Notes: generated by a model not told the origin, from the sequence alone. DNA of 64,000 bases from Pseudescherichia sp031987975 (GCF_031987975.1 NZ_DALZYX010000008.1:62001-126000), one strand, 5' to 3'. Shown: positions 9,124 through 18,946, counted from the first letter of the stretch. Program-made: numbers and translations.

Positions 9124-10089
9124 CTACCCCCGGAACCGGTGCTGGTTTTCAAGGAACCACTGGTAGGTGCTGGCCAGCCCCTGCTCCAGCGAGATCTCAT
9201 GACGCCAGCCCAGGGCGTGCAGGCGCGACACGTCCAGCAGCTTGCGCGGCGTACCGTCGGGTTTCGAGGCGTCAAAGACCACCCGCCCCTTAAAGCCCGT
9301 CACTTGGGCAAGCGTCTGCGCCAGCTCGCGGATGGTGCAGTCAACCCCGGTTCCGACGTTGATGTGCGACAGCATCGGCTCGGTGTTCTCCAGCCACACC
9401 TCGCGATCCAGCTCCATCACATGGATGCTGGCCGCGGCCATATCATCGACGTGGAGAAACTCGCGCATCGGCGTGCCGCTGCCCCACACCACCACGTCGG
9501 TGGCGTTCTGCTCGGTCGCCTCGTGGAAGCGCCGAAGCAGCGCCGGGATCACGTGGGAGTTGCTCGGGTGGAAGTTGTCGTGCGGACCATAGAGGTTGGT
9601 CGGCATCACCGAGCGATAGTCGCGGCCATGCTGGCGGTTGTAGGATTCGCACAGCTTGATCCCAGCAATTTTGGCAATGGCGTACGGCTCGTTCGTGGCT
9701 TCCAAAGTACCCTGCAGCAGCTCGCTCTCAGCGATAGGCTGGGTCGCCAGCTTCGGATAGATGCATGAGGAGCCAAGGAACAGCAGCTTGTTCACGCCGT
9801 GCATATGCGCAGCGTGAATGATGTTGCTCTCGATCATCATGTTTTCGTAGATGAAATCAGCCGGATAGGTATTGTTCGCCACAATACCGCCCACCTTCGC
9901 CGCCGCCAGGTAGACCTGATCGATACGCTGGTCAGCGAAGAAGGCGTTAACGGCGGCCGCATCCAGCAGGTTCAGCTCATCACGGGTGCGCAGGATCAGC
10001 TCGACGTTATCGCGCTGCTCCAGCTGGCGCACGATAGCTGACCCCACCATGCCGCGATGGCCAGCGACAAAGATACGTTGTTTACTCAT
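9124..10089 (-). CDS. fcl: GDP-L-fucose synthase
   Basis: This 321-aa short-chain dehydrogenase (Fcl, WcaG) epimerises and reduces GDP-4-keto-6-deoxymannose to GDP-L-fucose with NADPH. The NADP-binding loop GHRGMVGSAI is at residues 9-18 and the catalytic Tyr/Lys pair is in NEPYAIAKIAGI near residue 136. SSCIYPK, the serine-containing substrate loop, is also present. It starts 2 bp after gmd, whose product is its substrate, so the two consecutive enzymes are adjacent. Confidence 0.96.
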   Translation of the reverse strand: MSKQRIFVAGHRGMVGSAIVRQLEQRDNVELILRTRDELNLLDAAAVNAFFADQRIDQVYLAAAKVGGIVANNTYPADFIYENMMIESNIIHAAHMHGVNKLLFLGSSCIYPKLATQPIAESELLQGTLEATNEPYAIAKIAGIKLCESYNRQHGRDYRSVMPTNLYGPHDNFHPSNSHVIPALLRRFHEATEQNATDVVVWGSGTPMREFLHVDDMAAASIHVMELDREVWLENTEPMLSHINVGTGVDCTIRELAQTLAQVTGFKGRVVFDASKPDGTPRKLLDVSRLHALGWRHEISLEQGLASTYQWFLENQHRFRG

Positions 10090-10091
10090 GC

Positions 10092-11213
10092 TCAGGACTC
10101 CAGCGCGATGGCAACCTCGTAGCCGTGGGACTTCAGCAGCGAGTGTTTCTTAGCCGCTTCAAGATCCTTGGCTACCATCTCAGAGACCATCTCCTGCAGG
10201 GTGGTTTCTGGCTTCCAGCCCAGCTTCTCGTGCGCCTTGGTCGGATCGCCGAGCAGAGTCTCTACCTCCGCCGGACGGAAATAACGCGGATCGACGGCAA
10301 CAATCACATCGCCTGCCTTCACGCCCGGTGCGTCGTGGCCGGTAACAGAAACCACAATGCCCTTCTCGTCTACGCCGGTGCCCTCAAAGCGCAGCTTGAT
10401 GCCCAGCTGAGCGGCAGCCATCTCAACGAACTGGCGCACCGAGTACTGGACGCCGGTAGCGATAACGAAATCTTCCGGATGATCCTGCTGCAGCATCATC
10501 CACTGCATCTTCACGTAGTCTTTGGCATGGCCCCAGTCACGCAGGGAGTCCATATTGCCGAGATAGAGGCAGGACTCGAGGCCCTGGGCAATGTTGGCAA
10601 TACCACGGGTGATTTTACGGGTTACGAAGGTCTCGCCGCGGCGCGGGGATTCGTGGTTGAACAGGATGCCGTTGCAGGCATACATGCCGTAGGATTCACG
10701 GTAGTTAACGGTGATCCAGTAGGCGTAAAGCTTCGCCACCGCGTACGGCGAACGTGGGTAGAATGGGGTGGTCTCTTTCTGCGGGATCTCCTGCACCAGA
10801 CCATACAGCTCAGAGGTAGAAGCCTGGTAGAAACGGGTTTTCTTCTCAAGCCCGAGGAAGCGGATCGCCTCCAGCAGGCGCAGGGTGCCCATGCCGTCAA
10901 CGTCGGCGGTATACTCCGGGGACTCAAAGGAGACCGCAACGTGGCTCATCGCCCCCAGGTTGTAGACCTCGTCCGGCTGCACTTCCTGCAGGATACGCGT
11001 CAGGTTGGAGCTGTCAGTCAGATCGCCATAGTGCAGATGGAATTTCGGGTTGCTGGCGTGCGGATCCTGATAGATATGGTCCACGCGCTCGGTATTAAAC
11101 GAGGAAGCGCGACGTTTGATGCCGTGAACCTCATAGCCTTTCTCCAGCAGCAGCTCCGCCAGATAAGAGCCATCCTGCCCGGTCACGCCGGTGATGAGAG
11201 CGACTTTAGACAT
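10092..11213 (-). CDS. gmd: GDP-mannose 4,6-dehydratase
   Basis: This 373-aa enzyme converts GDP-D-mannose to GDP-4-keto-6-deoxy-D-mannose, the first step to GDP-fucose. It shows the NADP-binding GVTGQDGSYLAE loop at residues 9-20, the TSELYG segment with the catalytic Thr/Glu, and the YAVAKLYAYW Tyr-Lys motif. Length equals the E. coli protein. It follows wcaF by 27 bp and precedes fcl by 2 bp in the operon. Confidence 0.97.
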   Translation of the reverse strand: MSKVALITGVTGQDGSYLAELLLEKGYEVHGIKRRASSFNTERVDHIYQDPHASNPKFHLHYGDLTDSSNLTRILQEVQPDEVYNLGAMSHVAVSFESPEYTADVDGMGTLRLLEAIRFLGLEKKTRFYQASTSELYGLVQEIPQKETTPFYPRSPYAVAKLYAYWITVNYRESYGMYACNGILFNHESPRRGETFVTRKITRGIANIAQGLESCLYLGNMDSLRDWGHAKDYVKMQWMMLQQDHPEDFVIATGVQYSVRQFVEMAAAQLGIKLRFEGTGVDEKGIVVSVTGHDAPGVKAGDVIVAVDPRYFRPAEVETLLGDPTKAHEKLGWKPETTLQEMVSEMVAKDLEAAKKHSLLKSHGYEVAIALES

Positions 11214-11240
11214 AGTTATTTTCTCCAGACTTATCAGAAA

Positions 11241-11789
11241 TTATTCAGTTTCTACGCGTTCGCGTATCACCACTGCGGGATTGCCACGGCAGACGACATT
11301 GGCCGGTAGCGATTTAAAAACGCTGCTTCGCGCCCCTACCACCGTGCCGTTGCCAATCGTGACCCCTGGGGCAACAAACACATCCGTTGCCAGCCAGCAC
11401 TTCTCGCCAATCACGATAGGCGTCGCGTTAATTGCAAAATGCGCGCTTAAATAGTCGTGACTGCCGGTACACAAATAACACTTTTGTGACACTACCGAAT
11501 TAGCGCCGAGGGTAATCTCACCCAGCGTATATAAAACGGCTTCGTCTCCTACCCAGCTATAGTCTCCGAGGGTTAATTTCCACGGATAGGTGATCTTTAC
11601 CGATGGGCGAATGACTACGTTTTTTCCGATTTTTGCGCCAAACAGACGCAATAAAAAAGCGCGCCAGCGATACATAACCTGTGGCGACCAGGCAAATAAC
11701 GTTGCCTGCACCGCCCACCACAGCTGAACTTTAATAGCTCCCGCCCCCCGGAACCCTTTCGGCACCGAGAATCCTTTTAAATCCTGCAT
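11241..11789 (-). CDS. wcaF: WcaF, colanic acid O-acetyltransferase
   Basis: This 182-aa protein is a left-handed beta-helix hexapeptide acetyltransferase that matches WcaF in length. The hexapeptide turns are visible from about residue 60 onward (GDYSWVGDEAVLYTLG, GANSVVSQKCYLCTGSHDY, VFVAPGVTIGNGTVVGARS). The family uses acetyl-CoA to O-acetylate a sugar; WcaF is assigned to one of the colanic acid acetyl groups. It lies between wcaE (15 bp) and gmd (27 bp). Confidence 0.93.
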   Translation of the reverse strand: MQDLKGFSVPKGFRGAGAIKVQLWWAVQATLFAWSPQVMYRWRAFLLRLFGAKIGKNVVIRPSVKITYPWKLTLGDYSWVGDEAVLYTLGEITLGANSVVSQKCYLCTGSHDYLSAHFAINATPIVIGEKCWLATDVFVAPGVTIGNGTVVGARSSVFKSLPANVVCRGNPAVVIRERVETE

Positions 11790-11804
11790 GGTTATCCCTT
11801 ATAT

Positions 11805-12551
11805 TTAGGCTTTGTGATATAAGGCTTTTGTCTTTCCGGTAGTGCGTACGCGTAAGAAATAAGAGAGCTGCGCCCAGAATCCTGGCACGCGCAATATCTT
11901 ACGCTGAACTTTTCTGGCATCGTTACAGAGTTCAAGATTATTAGATGTTGAGACGCCGCCCATTGAAAATTCAGACACCAACCCCTTTACACGTTTAAAG
12001 GGATAGCCCGCTTTAAACATTCTGGCGGCCAGCGCATAATCTGATGAAACTTTATATTGCAGATCGTAAGGATACGTTTTTAAGCCGCTCACTGGGAAAA
12101 AGATCGCCTGATGGCTGGCAGGCAGGCTGTGATAGATATACCAGCCATGCTTGGCGCTGCGGCGTATTTTTGTACCGTCGCCAAAATCCAGCAGCGCGTC
12201 GCCAATATACATCGCCTTTTCACGCTCGTCCGCCAGCTGGCGAACCACGTCGGCAACATCCTCATGGAAGATATCGCCCGAATTGAGGAACAGGGCAAAG
12301 CGCCCTTCGGCCAGCGCCACGCCCTTGTTCATGGCGTCATAGATGCCGTTATCTCTCTCGCTAACAAAGCGTAAGTTATACTCACCGTTAAGATTTTCCA
12401 GAAACTCCCGGGTGCCGTCGTTAGAGCCGCCGTCCACCACAATCCACTCAAAAGTGATATCAGTTGCCCGGGCCAGGTGGGCCAGTGAGGCATGCGTTTT
12501 CACCACGCCCGCATAGTTACGGAAGGCAACGGTAATGACACTGAGCAGCAT
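11805..12551 (-). CDS. wcaE: WcaE, colanic acid glycosyltransferase
   Basis: This 248-aa GT2-family glycosyltransferase corresponds to WcaE. The N-terminus has the family pattern MLLSVITVAFRNYAGV, then WIVVDGGSNDGT near residue 39, and a conserved acidic FLNSGD where GT2 enzymes bind the metal and nucleotide sugar. The protein is cytoplasmic or peripheral to the inner membrane. It sits 12 bp after wcaD and 15 bp before wcaF. Confidence 0.92.
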   Translation of the reverse strand: MLLSVITVAFRNYAGVVKTHASLAHLARATDITFEWIVVDGGSNDGTREFLENLNGEYNLRFVSERDNGIYDAMNKGVALAEGRFALFLNSGDIFHEDVADVVRQLADEREKAMYIGDALLDFGDGTKIRRSAKHGWYIYHSLPASHQAIFFPVSGLKTYPYDLQYKVSSDYALAARMFKAGYPFKRVKGLVSEFSMGGVSTSNNLELCNDARKVQRKILRVPGFWAQLSYFLRVRTTGKTKALYHKA

Positions 12552-12563
12552 GTTTTTACCTCG

Positions 12564-13784
12564 TCAGGATTGAGTAATATTTAGCGCTTTGCGCAAAATA
12601 AACGGGCAAACGATCAAGAACGCGTATTCCGGGCTAAAAATCGAACCGGTAAAAAAGAGCGACACCGGCATAAAAAGATACAGCTGAACACGATAATTCT
12701 GATTATTACCAAATGCGTTGATCATCATTTTTAAGACTTTACTCATGTACCATACGGTCAGTACTACAGCGCACCATGAAAAATAAATAATCAGCAGATA
12801 CAAGCCATTGTCTATTGTTTTTCCGACGTCCGCACCGTTAAAGATTCCGAATGATGCAACATATTCATAAAGTGAACCAAAACGTACTGCGCCATCAATA
12901 TTGGTTAACGCGCTGCCGACCATCGCCAGCGGACCGATGATTCGATAATAGGAAGAGGAGCCTTCCGTACCGAGATCGCCGAGTCGTTCGGAAATATACG
13001 GAAATGCAAACACGATACCGACCATAAAAACGGCTAACGATATTATTGCCAGCGGCAGCTTTTTCTTAATCGCCTCTTTATTCAGATACTGAAACGCCCA
13101 CTCCAGCAAATAAAACAGAATAAAGGTCATCACGCCGGAGAAAGAACCTGAAAGAACTATCCCTGCCAGAATCATACCATCAGTTTTAGGGGTCTTGATA
13201 CCAAACTGTTTGATGCTCAGCCAAATTGAGATTAATGCCAGAGCGAAGAAAGCCGGTTCGAAATAGAGCGCCGTGGTTCGCTTCCCGCCGAACTTGATAA
13301 AATTCAGCACGTAGCTGTTGGAGTAGATCAGATATTTCGAAATGGTCTCCATCAGGCTGCTGCCGCCGGAGAGAATAATCTGCGCCATCTCCATTGCCGC
13401 CAGGGTCACTATCAGCCCCACTACCATGTAGAAGAAACGCAGGATCTTACGGTAGTTGTGGGGCGAGACGACCTTAAAGCGAATGCTCCACACCATGCCG
13501 ATAATGATCACAATGTTAATAAACAGCAGCGTGGAGGTGGCATACTTACTGGCGTTAAACGACCGGCCAAACAGATAGTTGAAAACGGTTAGCCCGGTCC
13601 CTATCCCCAGCGCAATCAGCAACTTCTTCACGCTGATCTTATCGACAAAGAGCAGCAGCAGCACCGGTAAAAAGGTCACAATGGTGATGGGGAAGCTCTC
13701 CCCCAGCTGGGCTATTTTAACGTTGACCAGCAGGTAGGTCAGCGGCAGCAGCAGATAGCTACAGACTCTGATAGAACGCGACAT
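12564..13784 (-). CDS. wcaD: WcaD, colanic acid polymerase (Wzy-type)
   Basis: WcaD polymerises colanic acid repeat units in the periplasmic leaflet. The protein is very hydrophobic, with about ten predicted transmembrane helices and a larger periplasmic loop around residues 200-270. I chose the ATG at 13784 (406 aa, close to the E. coli length). The longer open frame upstream of it is an Arg/Ser-rich shadow within wcaC and has no hydrophobic character. With this start, the gene overlaps the wcaC end by 26 bp. The frame is less GC-rich than neighbouring enzyme genes, as is common for wzy genes. Confidence 0.92.
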   Translation of the reverse strand: MSRSIRVCSYLLLPLTYLLVNVKIAQLGESFPITIVTFLPVLLLLFVDKISVKKLLIALGIGTGLTVFNYLFGRSFNASKYATSTLLFINIVIIIGMVWSIRFKVVSPHNYRKILRFFYMVVGLIVTLAAMEMAQIILSGGSSLMETISKYLIYSNSYVLNFIKFGGKRTTALYFEPAFFALALISIWLSIKQFGIKTPKTDGMILAGIVLSGSFSGVMTFILFYLLEWAFQYLNKEAIKKKLPLAIISLAVFMVGIVFAFPYISERLGDLGTEGSSSYYRIIGPLAMVGSALTNIDGAVRFGSLYEYVASFGIFNGADVGKTIDNGLYLLIIYFSWCAVVLTVWYMSKVLKMMINAFGNNQNYRVQLYLFMPVSLFFTGSIFSPEYAFLIVCPFILRKALNITQS

Positions 13785-14976
13785 ACTCCTCCAGCATCTG
13801 CTCTCCGCTATAGGCCTGACGGCTGCGCGCTCTGAACGCCTCAAGCGAGGTACCAAACACCGCTTCGGCAATCTCCGCTTTTGGCCGCTGAACCAGCTCC
13901 AGCACCGCCTTCTCGTCAAAGGTTATGCCGCCGGATTTGCGCAGCACCTCATGCGCCGCGTCGCTGTGGGTGGCAATGACCGGCACACCAATCGACAACG
14001 CCTCGCACAGGATCAGCGGATAGTTATCGACCCGGGAGCTAAACACCAGGGCATCCATCTGGTTCAGCTCGCTCATCAGCTGGCGCTTGTCGGTTAAGAA
14101 GCCGTGATTAGTGACGTTCTCTCCTTCAAAAGGAGAGAACTTGCCAAAGGTGTGCAGCTCAATGCCATTGCCGAGGGCCATCATCTTTCGCACCAGCGCC
14201 TGGTTGGTTTTACCGTCGTAGCGCAGATCGTGAGCAACAACAGCAATTTTTGGTGCGCCCTGGGAGTGGGCTACCGGCGTTAGCTCAGCGAGGATCGCTT
14301 CGGTAGCGACATCGATACCGTTATTGATGATCTTGCAGCGGCCCCGGCCATAGATGCTGTTAAAGGCGTCGGCCACGTGCTGGCTGGGGGAGATAAAGTG
14401 ACACCCGAGAGCAATCATCTCGCTGAACAGGCGACGCTTGCCCGCCACCAGGCTATGGGCGCGATCCACCTTCACCGGGGGATAGTTATCCAGCGTCGGG
14501 CACGCCTGGCAGTGCGTTTTCCACCCCTCGCAGCCGTCGGTAAAGGCGCAGCGTCCGGTCACGCTCCAGTGATCGTGCAGGGTCCAGACCAGGGTCACAT
14601 CGCGCCGGCTGGCGGTGATCCGCTGGCAAAATGCGACTACCTTGTCCAGCTTTAGCCAGTAGCTGTGCATCACGTGAAAGTGCAGCACCACCGGCCCCTG
14701 GGCGCGGATAACCTCAAGATAGAGGTCGTTGAGATCGCCAAACATATCGCGATTGAAGAGGCGGAACAGCGCCAGATTGGCGATGGAGGTCAGGCGCGGC
14801 GTGTGCTTAATGACTTCTGGAAAGCTGTCGTGGCTCACGCTCTTCTTGCCGCCTTTGCCGTAGCCGTAGACGAAGCGCGAGCGCATTCCTTGTTGCAGCG
14901 CCCGCTGATGCAGGTCGAGGGCCACGCCAGCCGCGCCGCCTTCGGCCAAACGCACGTTGAACTGTAAAATATTCAT
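13759..14976 (-). CDS. wcaC: WcaC, colanic acid glycosyltransferase
   Basis: This 405-aa GT4 glycosyltransferase matches WcaC in length and start (MNILQFNVRLAEGGAAGVAL). The acceptor domain includes WTLHDHWSVTGRCAFTDGC. The C-terminal donor domain has MDALVFSSRVDNYPLILCEA, the E-x7-E-like region of GT-B enzymes. It overlaps wcaB by four bases at its start and wcaD by 26 bp at its end, so its translation is probably coupled to both. Confidence 0.93.
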   Translation of the reverse strand: MNILQFNVRLAEGGAAGVALDLHQRALQQGMRSRFVYGYGKGGKKSVSHDSFPEVIKHTPRLTSIANLALFRLFNRDMFGDLNDLYLEVIRAQGPVVLHFHVMHSYWLKLDKVVAFCQRITASRRDVTLVWTLHDHWSVTGRCAFTDGCEGWKTHCQACPTLDNYPPVKVDRAHSLVAGKRRLFSEMIALGCHFISPSQHVADAFNSIYGRGRCKIINNGIDVATEAILAELTPVAHSQGAPKIAVVAHDLRYDGKTNQALVRKMMALGNGIELHTFGKFSPFEGENVTNHGFLTDKRQLMSELNQMDALVFSSRVDNYPLILCEALSIGVPVIATHSDAAHEVLRKSGGITFDEKAVLELVQRPKAEIAEAVFGTSLEAFRARSRQAYSGEQMLEEYVAFYQSL

Positions 14977-15464
14977 TTTCTCACCTTCACCCGCGCTTTC
15001 TCTCCTACTACCAGCGCGTTATCCGGGACGCTGTCCAGCACCACGCTGCCCGCGCCGATGGTGACGCCGTTGCCAATGGTGATATCGCCAATGATGACCA
15101 CATTTGCCCCCAGCTCCACGCCGTTACCAATGACCGGGCAGGCGAGGCTGTCGTCGCCCCGGTTGCCGATGGTGACGCCGTGGCGAATGGTGAAGTCATC
15201 CCCCGCCACAACGTTTTTATTGATCACTACGGCATAGCCGTGATGGATGGTAAAACGCCGTCCGATAGTGGCTGCGGCCTGGATCTCATAGCCAAACAGG
15301 CACTCGGTCATAAAGCGATAGAGCAGCAGCACCGGCGCGGCCCACACATTGTTAATGACGCTTTTTTTGCGCCACACCGAGCAAAAATGAGCGATACGGT
15401 AGGCCAGCACCATGCAGCAGGGGCGCAGGCTCCAGTGGTTAGCGCGAAAATCTTCCAGGCGCAT
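14973..15464 (-). CDS. wcaB: WcaB, colanic acid O-acetyltransferase
   Basis: This 163-aa protein is a serine-acetyltransferase-like hexapeptide enzyme and matches WcaB. It carries RRFTIHHGYAVVINKNVVAG followed by RHGVTIGNRG and repeated G-x-x-V/I-x turns to the C-terminus (IGNGVTIGAGSVVLDSVPDN). The family transfers acetyl from acetyl-CoA. Stop and start codons are shared as TAATG with wcaA upstream, and it overlaps wcaC by four bases. Confidence 0.93.
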   Translation of the reverse strand: MRLEDFRANHWSLRPCCMVLAYRIAHFCSVWRKKSVINNVWAAPVLLLYRFMTECLFGYEIQAAATIGRRFTIHHGYAVVINKNVVAGDDFTIRHGVTIGNRGDDSLACPVIGNGVELGANVVIIGDITIGNGVTIGAGSVVLDSVPDNALVVGEKARVKVRK

Positions 15465-16309
15465 TATTTACTCCGCAGCCCGTAGGCCAGCCGCTTGCCG
15501 TTGCGCAGAGAGAACAGGGTCAGCAGCGTGCGCAGGGTCATTCGCTTGTTGCGGATCTGGTAGAGCGTAAAGAGCTGGTACTTCTTGCTGGCCCGATCAA
15601 ATTTATCTTTATGCTTGCGGTAGAAGTGGAAGTAGCCGGAAAATTTCTTCGGCGACGTGGTGATCTGCATCTCACCGTGGTTGACGTGCAGGATCTGCGT
15701 CGCCTCCTCGACCTTCCACGGCTCGCCATACTCCACTACCATTCGCAGGAAGATGTCGTAGTCCTGGGCCGCCTTCAGTTCTACGTCAAACAGGCAGGCT
15801 TTGAAGCGCGAGGCCAGCGTAAACACCTGGTTGCCAATAATGTTGCGCTTATAGAACAGCGTCCGCGAATAGGGCGACTTCGGGTAGAGCGGCAGACTAG
15901 CCGGCTGAGCATAAACTTCGCCCTCGCAAACGTAGTCGTTAGCATAAAGGAAGGCATGGGTCACCAGCTGGTGCTTATGCTCAAGAAAGACCGACAGGCG
16001 GTTCGGCGTCCACTCGTCGTCGTCATCGATACCGGTAATATAGTGGCCACGCGCCTGCAAAATGGCCTGGTTTCGCACCGCGCAGGCCCCGGAGTTGAAC
16101 GGGTTACGGACGTAAGTCACGCGCGGATCGTTAAGGTCCGCAACGTACTGCTCAAGCTGCTCATAATTCGCCGAGCAGTCATCCACGACGATCATCTCCC
16201 AGTGCGGATAGTCCTGGCGTAAAACCGACTTGATAGCGCGGATCGCCAGCTGCTGACGGTTCCATGTCGGCATATAAATAGAGATCGTTGGGTAGTTGGC
16301 TGTTGTCAT
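15464..16309 (-). CDS. wcaA: WcaA, colanic acid glycosyltransferase
   Basis: This 281-aa GT2-family protein matches WcaA. It has SIYMPTWNRQQLAIRAIKSV at the N-terminus, the VVDDCS motif near residue 42, and the metal-binding acidic run TGIDDDDEW near residue 94. It lies 28 bp after wzc and is the first transferase gene after the export genes, as in E. coli. WcaA is one of several transferases whose specific linkage is not visible from sequence. Confidence 0.93.
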   Translation of the reverse strand: MTTANYPTISIYMPTWNRQQLAIRAIKSVLRQDYPHWEMIVVDDCSANYEQLEQYVADLNDPRVTYVRNPFNSGACAVRNQAILQARGHYITGIDDDDEWTPNRLSVFLEHKHQLVTHAFLYANDYVCEGEVYAQPASLPLYPKSPYSRTLFYKRNIIGNQVFTLASRFKACLFDVELKAAQDYDIFLRMVVEYGEPWKVEEATQILHVNHGEMQITTSPKKFSGYFHFYRKHKDKFDRASKKYQLFTLYQIRNKRMTLRTLLTLFSLRNGKRLAYGLRSK

Positions 16310-16337
16310 TTCTTTTTTCCCAGGTTGCCTGTAGGTC

Positions 16338-18500
16338 TTACTTAGAATCCGACTTATATTCGTATTCGTAATAGCCGTAGTCCTGATATCCCGTCGCCCG
16401 ACGGAAGATAGAGTTCAGGATCACGCCTTTTACCTGAATACCGTTCTGCGCAAAGCGGCTCAGGCTGGTCTCCACCTCTTTCAGGGTGTTAACCGCATAG
16501 CGCGCCACCATCAGGGTGGTGCCGGCATGGCGTCCAACTACCGCCGCATCGGTTACCGCCAGGATCGGCGGGGTATCGATCAGCACCAGGTCGTAGCGGC
16601 TGCTGGCCCACGCAATCAGCTGCGAGAAACGTTCGCTCATCAGCAGCTCAGAAGGGTTAGGTGGCACCTGGCCACGCGGCACCAGATCGAAATGGGTAAT
16701 GGCGGTCGGCTTCACGCAGCTGGAGAAATCGCCCTGCCCTGCCAGGATATCGGAGAGACCGTTGACGTTATCGGTGCCGAGCAGCTCGTGGGTGTAGCCT
16801 TTACGCATATCGCAGTCGATCATCAGCACGCGCTTGTTGGTCTGGCTGATCACTGCCGCCAGGTTGGCACAGACGAAGGTTTTCCCGATCGATGGGCTAA
16901 CACCGGTCATCATCAGCACGTTATTGCTGGCCTGCATCATGGCGAAGTGCAGGCTGGTACGCAGGCTGCGGATCGCTTCAATAGCCAGGTCGGTTGGGTT
17001 ACCCACCGCCAGTAGCTGGCTCTGCTTGAAGCGCTTGCTGCCTTTATGGGTATTGACGCTGTCGCGCGCTTTTTGCCACTCGGAGAGCGGAATGCTGGCA
17101 TAGACGCTGATGCCGTTCTCCTCCAGCACCTGCGGACTCTCAATTCCACGGTTAAACAGCGAGCGCAGCAGCACGCCAACGATGGAGAGCATCAGGCCGA
17201 GAATAATGCTGCCGAGAATAATCAGCGCCTTCTTCGGCTTCAGCACGCCGGGCTGATCGATAGCCGGATCGACAATACGCACGTCCCCTACCGTACTGGC
17301 CTCGGTGATCTTCAGCTCCTGCTGTTTATTCAGCAGCTGCATATAGACCTGCTGCCCGGACTCCACGTCACGGGTCAGACGCACGATCTCCTGCTGGGTT
17401 TTTGGCATCGCAGAGACGCGCCCGCTGAGGCGACCCTTCTCCTCCTCCAGCGCGCGGCGTTTCTCCAGCAGCGTGCGATAGGCCGGGTGCGCTTTGGTAT
17501 AGAGTTTGGAGATCTCCGCCTCTTTAAAGGTCAGCTCGTTAAGCTGGGCGTCAATGTTGACCATAGAGTCCAGCACCGCCTTAGCCTCCAGCGGCAGGTC
17601 TACCGAATCCTTATCCTGACGGAAAGCGTTAAGCTTGTTCTCCGCCTCATCGAGATTCGCCCGCACCTCCGGGAGCTGTTTCGCAAGGAAGGCCAGGCTT
17701 TTCGCCGCCTCTTCCGACTTACGTTCCACGTTCTGCGCCAGATAGTTACGGGTGATGCTGTTAAGAATGGCGCGGATCTGGTTGCGATCCTCACCGGTAA
17801 AGCTCAGGCTGAGTACGCCGGTATCCTTACCGTTCTCGGTCACCGACAGGTTATTTTGCAGATTATTGATCACGCCCAGCGTCGAGAATTTCGTCACCGT
17901 AAACTCGCTGCCTTCGGAGGCTTTAATCGCGCTAACCTCAAAGGTCACCCCCTCCTTTTGCAGCAGCTTGCCGACTTCGCCACGGGCGCTAAACCCGGCA
18001 TCGCTGGTTAGCTGATACTGCTGCGGCCCCAGCACGCTGAGGGTAAAGATCTGCTCATTCGCGCCCTTGGGGAGCGTAAAGGTGGTCACCTTAACGGTTT
18101 CATTCTGGCGACCCTGTAAACGATCCCAGCCCGCGCCGAAGATCGGGAAGGTGTTTTTCGTCACGCCGATGTCGAGATCCAGATCGTCAACCGTTTTGCC
18201 CAGCACCATACGGGACTTAATCAGCTGGATCTCCGCATCCGAGGCGGGAGGCTTATTAGAGAGTGCGCTGTTGAGGTTCTGCACCAGCGAGCCGCCGGCG
18301 TCCTGCTCAATCTGTACCAGCGCATCGGCGCTGTAGATCGGGGTAGCGAACAATGTATAGACCGCCGCCGCCAGCGCAAACAGGGCCGTAATGCCCAGCA
18401 CCCACCAGCGCGCCTCAATAATGGTTCCCACAAGGCGGCCGATATCGATCTCATCACCGCCCGTCTGTGGGGCAGCAGCATGGTGTAATTTCTCTGTCAT
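16338..18500 (-). CDS. wzc: Wzc, tyrosine autokinase and co-polymerase for colanic acid
   Basis: Wzc is an inner-membrane polysaccharide co-polymerase and BY-kinase that controls chain length and export with Wza. I chose the ATG at 18500 (MTEKLHHAAAP), giving 720 aa as in E. coli; a longer frame runs into the wzb-wzc junction. There is a transmembrane helix near 32-52, a large periplasmic coiled-coil region to about 425, and a second helix near 427-447. A cytoplasmic kinase follows, with Walker A SPSIGKT and Walker A' LMIDCDMRKG. The tail TGYQDYGYYEYEYKSDSK is the autophosphorylated tyrosine cluster. It starts 2 bp after wzb, its phosphatase. Confidence 0.96.
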   Translation of the reverse strand: MTEKLHHAAAPQTGGDEIDIGRLVGTIIEARWWVLGITALFALAAAVYTLFATPIYSADALVQIEQDAGGSLVQNLNSALSNKPPASDAEIQLIKSRMVLGKTVDDLDLDIGVTKNTFPIFGAGWDRLQGRQNETVKVTTFTLPKGANEQIFTLSVLGPQQYQLTSDAGFSARGEVGKLLQKEGVTFEVSAIKASEGSEFTVTKFSTLGVINNLQNNLSVTENGKDTGVLSLSFTGEDRNQIRAILNSITRNYLAQNVERKSEEAAKSLAFLAKQLPEVRANLDEAENKLNAFRQDKDSVDLPLEAKAVLDSMVNIDAQLNELTFKEAEISKLYTKAHPAYRTLLEKRRALEEEKGRLSGRVSAMPKTQQEIVRLTRDVESGQQVYMQLLNKQQELKITEASTVGDVRIVDPAIDQPGVLKPKKALIILGSIILGLMLSIVGVLLRSLFNRGIESPQVLEENGISVYASIPLSEWQKARDSVNTHKGSKRFKQSQLLAVGNPTDLAIEAIRSLRTSLHFAMMQASNNVLMMTGVSPSIGKTFVCANLAAVISQTNKRVLMIDCDMRKGYTHELLGTDNVNGLSDILAGQGDFSSCVKPTAITHFDLVPRGQVPPNPSELLMSERFSQLIAWASSRYDLVLIDTPPILAVTDAAVVGRHAGTTLMVARYAVNTLKEVETSLSRFAQNGIQVKGVILNSIFRRATGYQDYGYYEYEYKSDSK

Positions 18501-18502
18501 GG

Positions 18503-18946
18503 TTATCCCTGCTGAACGTGCAACGCCTGCGCCCACTGGCGGGCCGAGCGATCGAGTAAGGTGTAGACGGCCTCAAAGGCCTCGCGGCTTTTGCGGTAGG
18601 GGTCTGGGATCTCGCGCTCGCCGTCCCAGTGACCGAACAGCATCACCTTGCCGCGCATCTCCGGTGCGATTTCACACAGCGCGGCAATATGGCGCTTCTC
18701 CATCACCAGGATCAGGTCATACTCCCGGCACATCCGCCCGGTAATCTGCCGCGCGCTGTGCCCGGCCAGCGACAGCTGATTATCCTGCGCCACGCTGGTC
18801 GCCGTTGCGTCTGCACCTTTACCTACCAGCGCTCCCAGACCGGCAGACTCCACCGTCAGGGCGGGCTGATAGTGCTTCAGCAGACGCTCCCCCGTCGGGG
18901 AGCGGCAGATATTGCCCACGCATACCACCAGAATTTTGTTAAACAT
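18503..18946 (-). CDS. wzb: Wzb, low-molecular-weight protein tyrosine phosphatase
   Basis: This 147-aa cytoplasmic phosphatase removes phosphate from the Wzc tyrosine tail, which is needed for colanic acid production cycles. The active-site P-loop CVGNICRSPTGE (C-x5-R) is at residues 9-20 and the general-acid Asp is in the DPYRKS motif near residue 115. Its length equals E. coli Wzb. It lies 5 bp after wza and 2 bp before wzc. Confidence 0.96.
   Translation of the reverse strand: MFNKILVVCVGNICRSPTGERLLKHYQPALTVESAGLGALVGKGADATATSVAQDNQLSLAGHSARQITGRMCREYDLILVMEKRHIAALCEIAPEMRGKVMLFGHWDGEREIPDPYRKSREAFEAVYTLLDRSARQWAQALHVQQG

Noticed and set aside
12564..13919. Longer 451-aa form of WcaD
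   Set aside because: The extra 45 residues are Arg/Ser-rich shadow sequence inside wcaC; ATG at 13784 gives the family length and a hydrophobic start.
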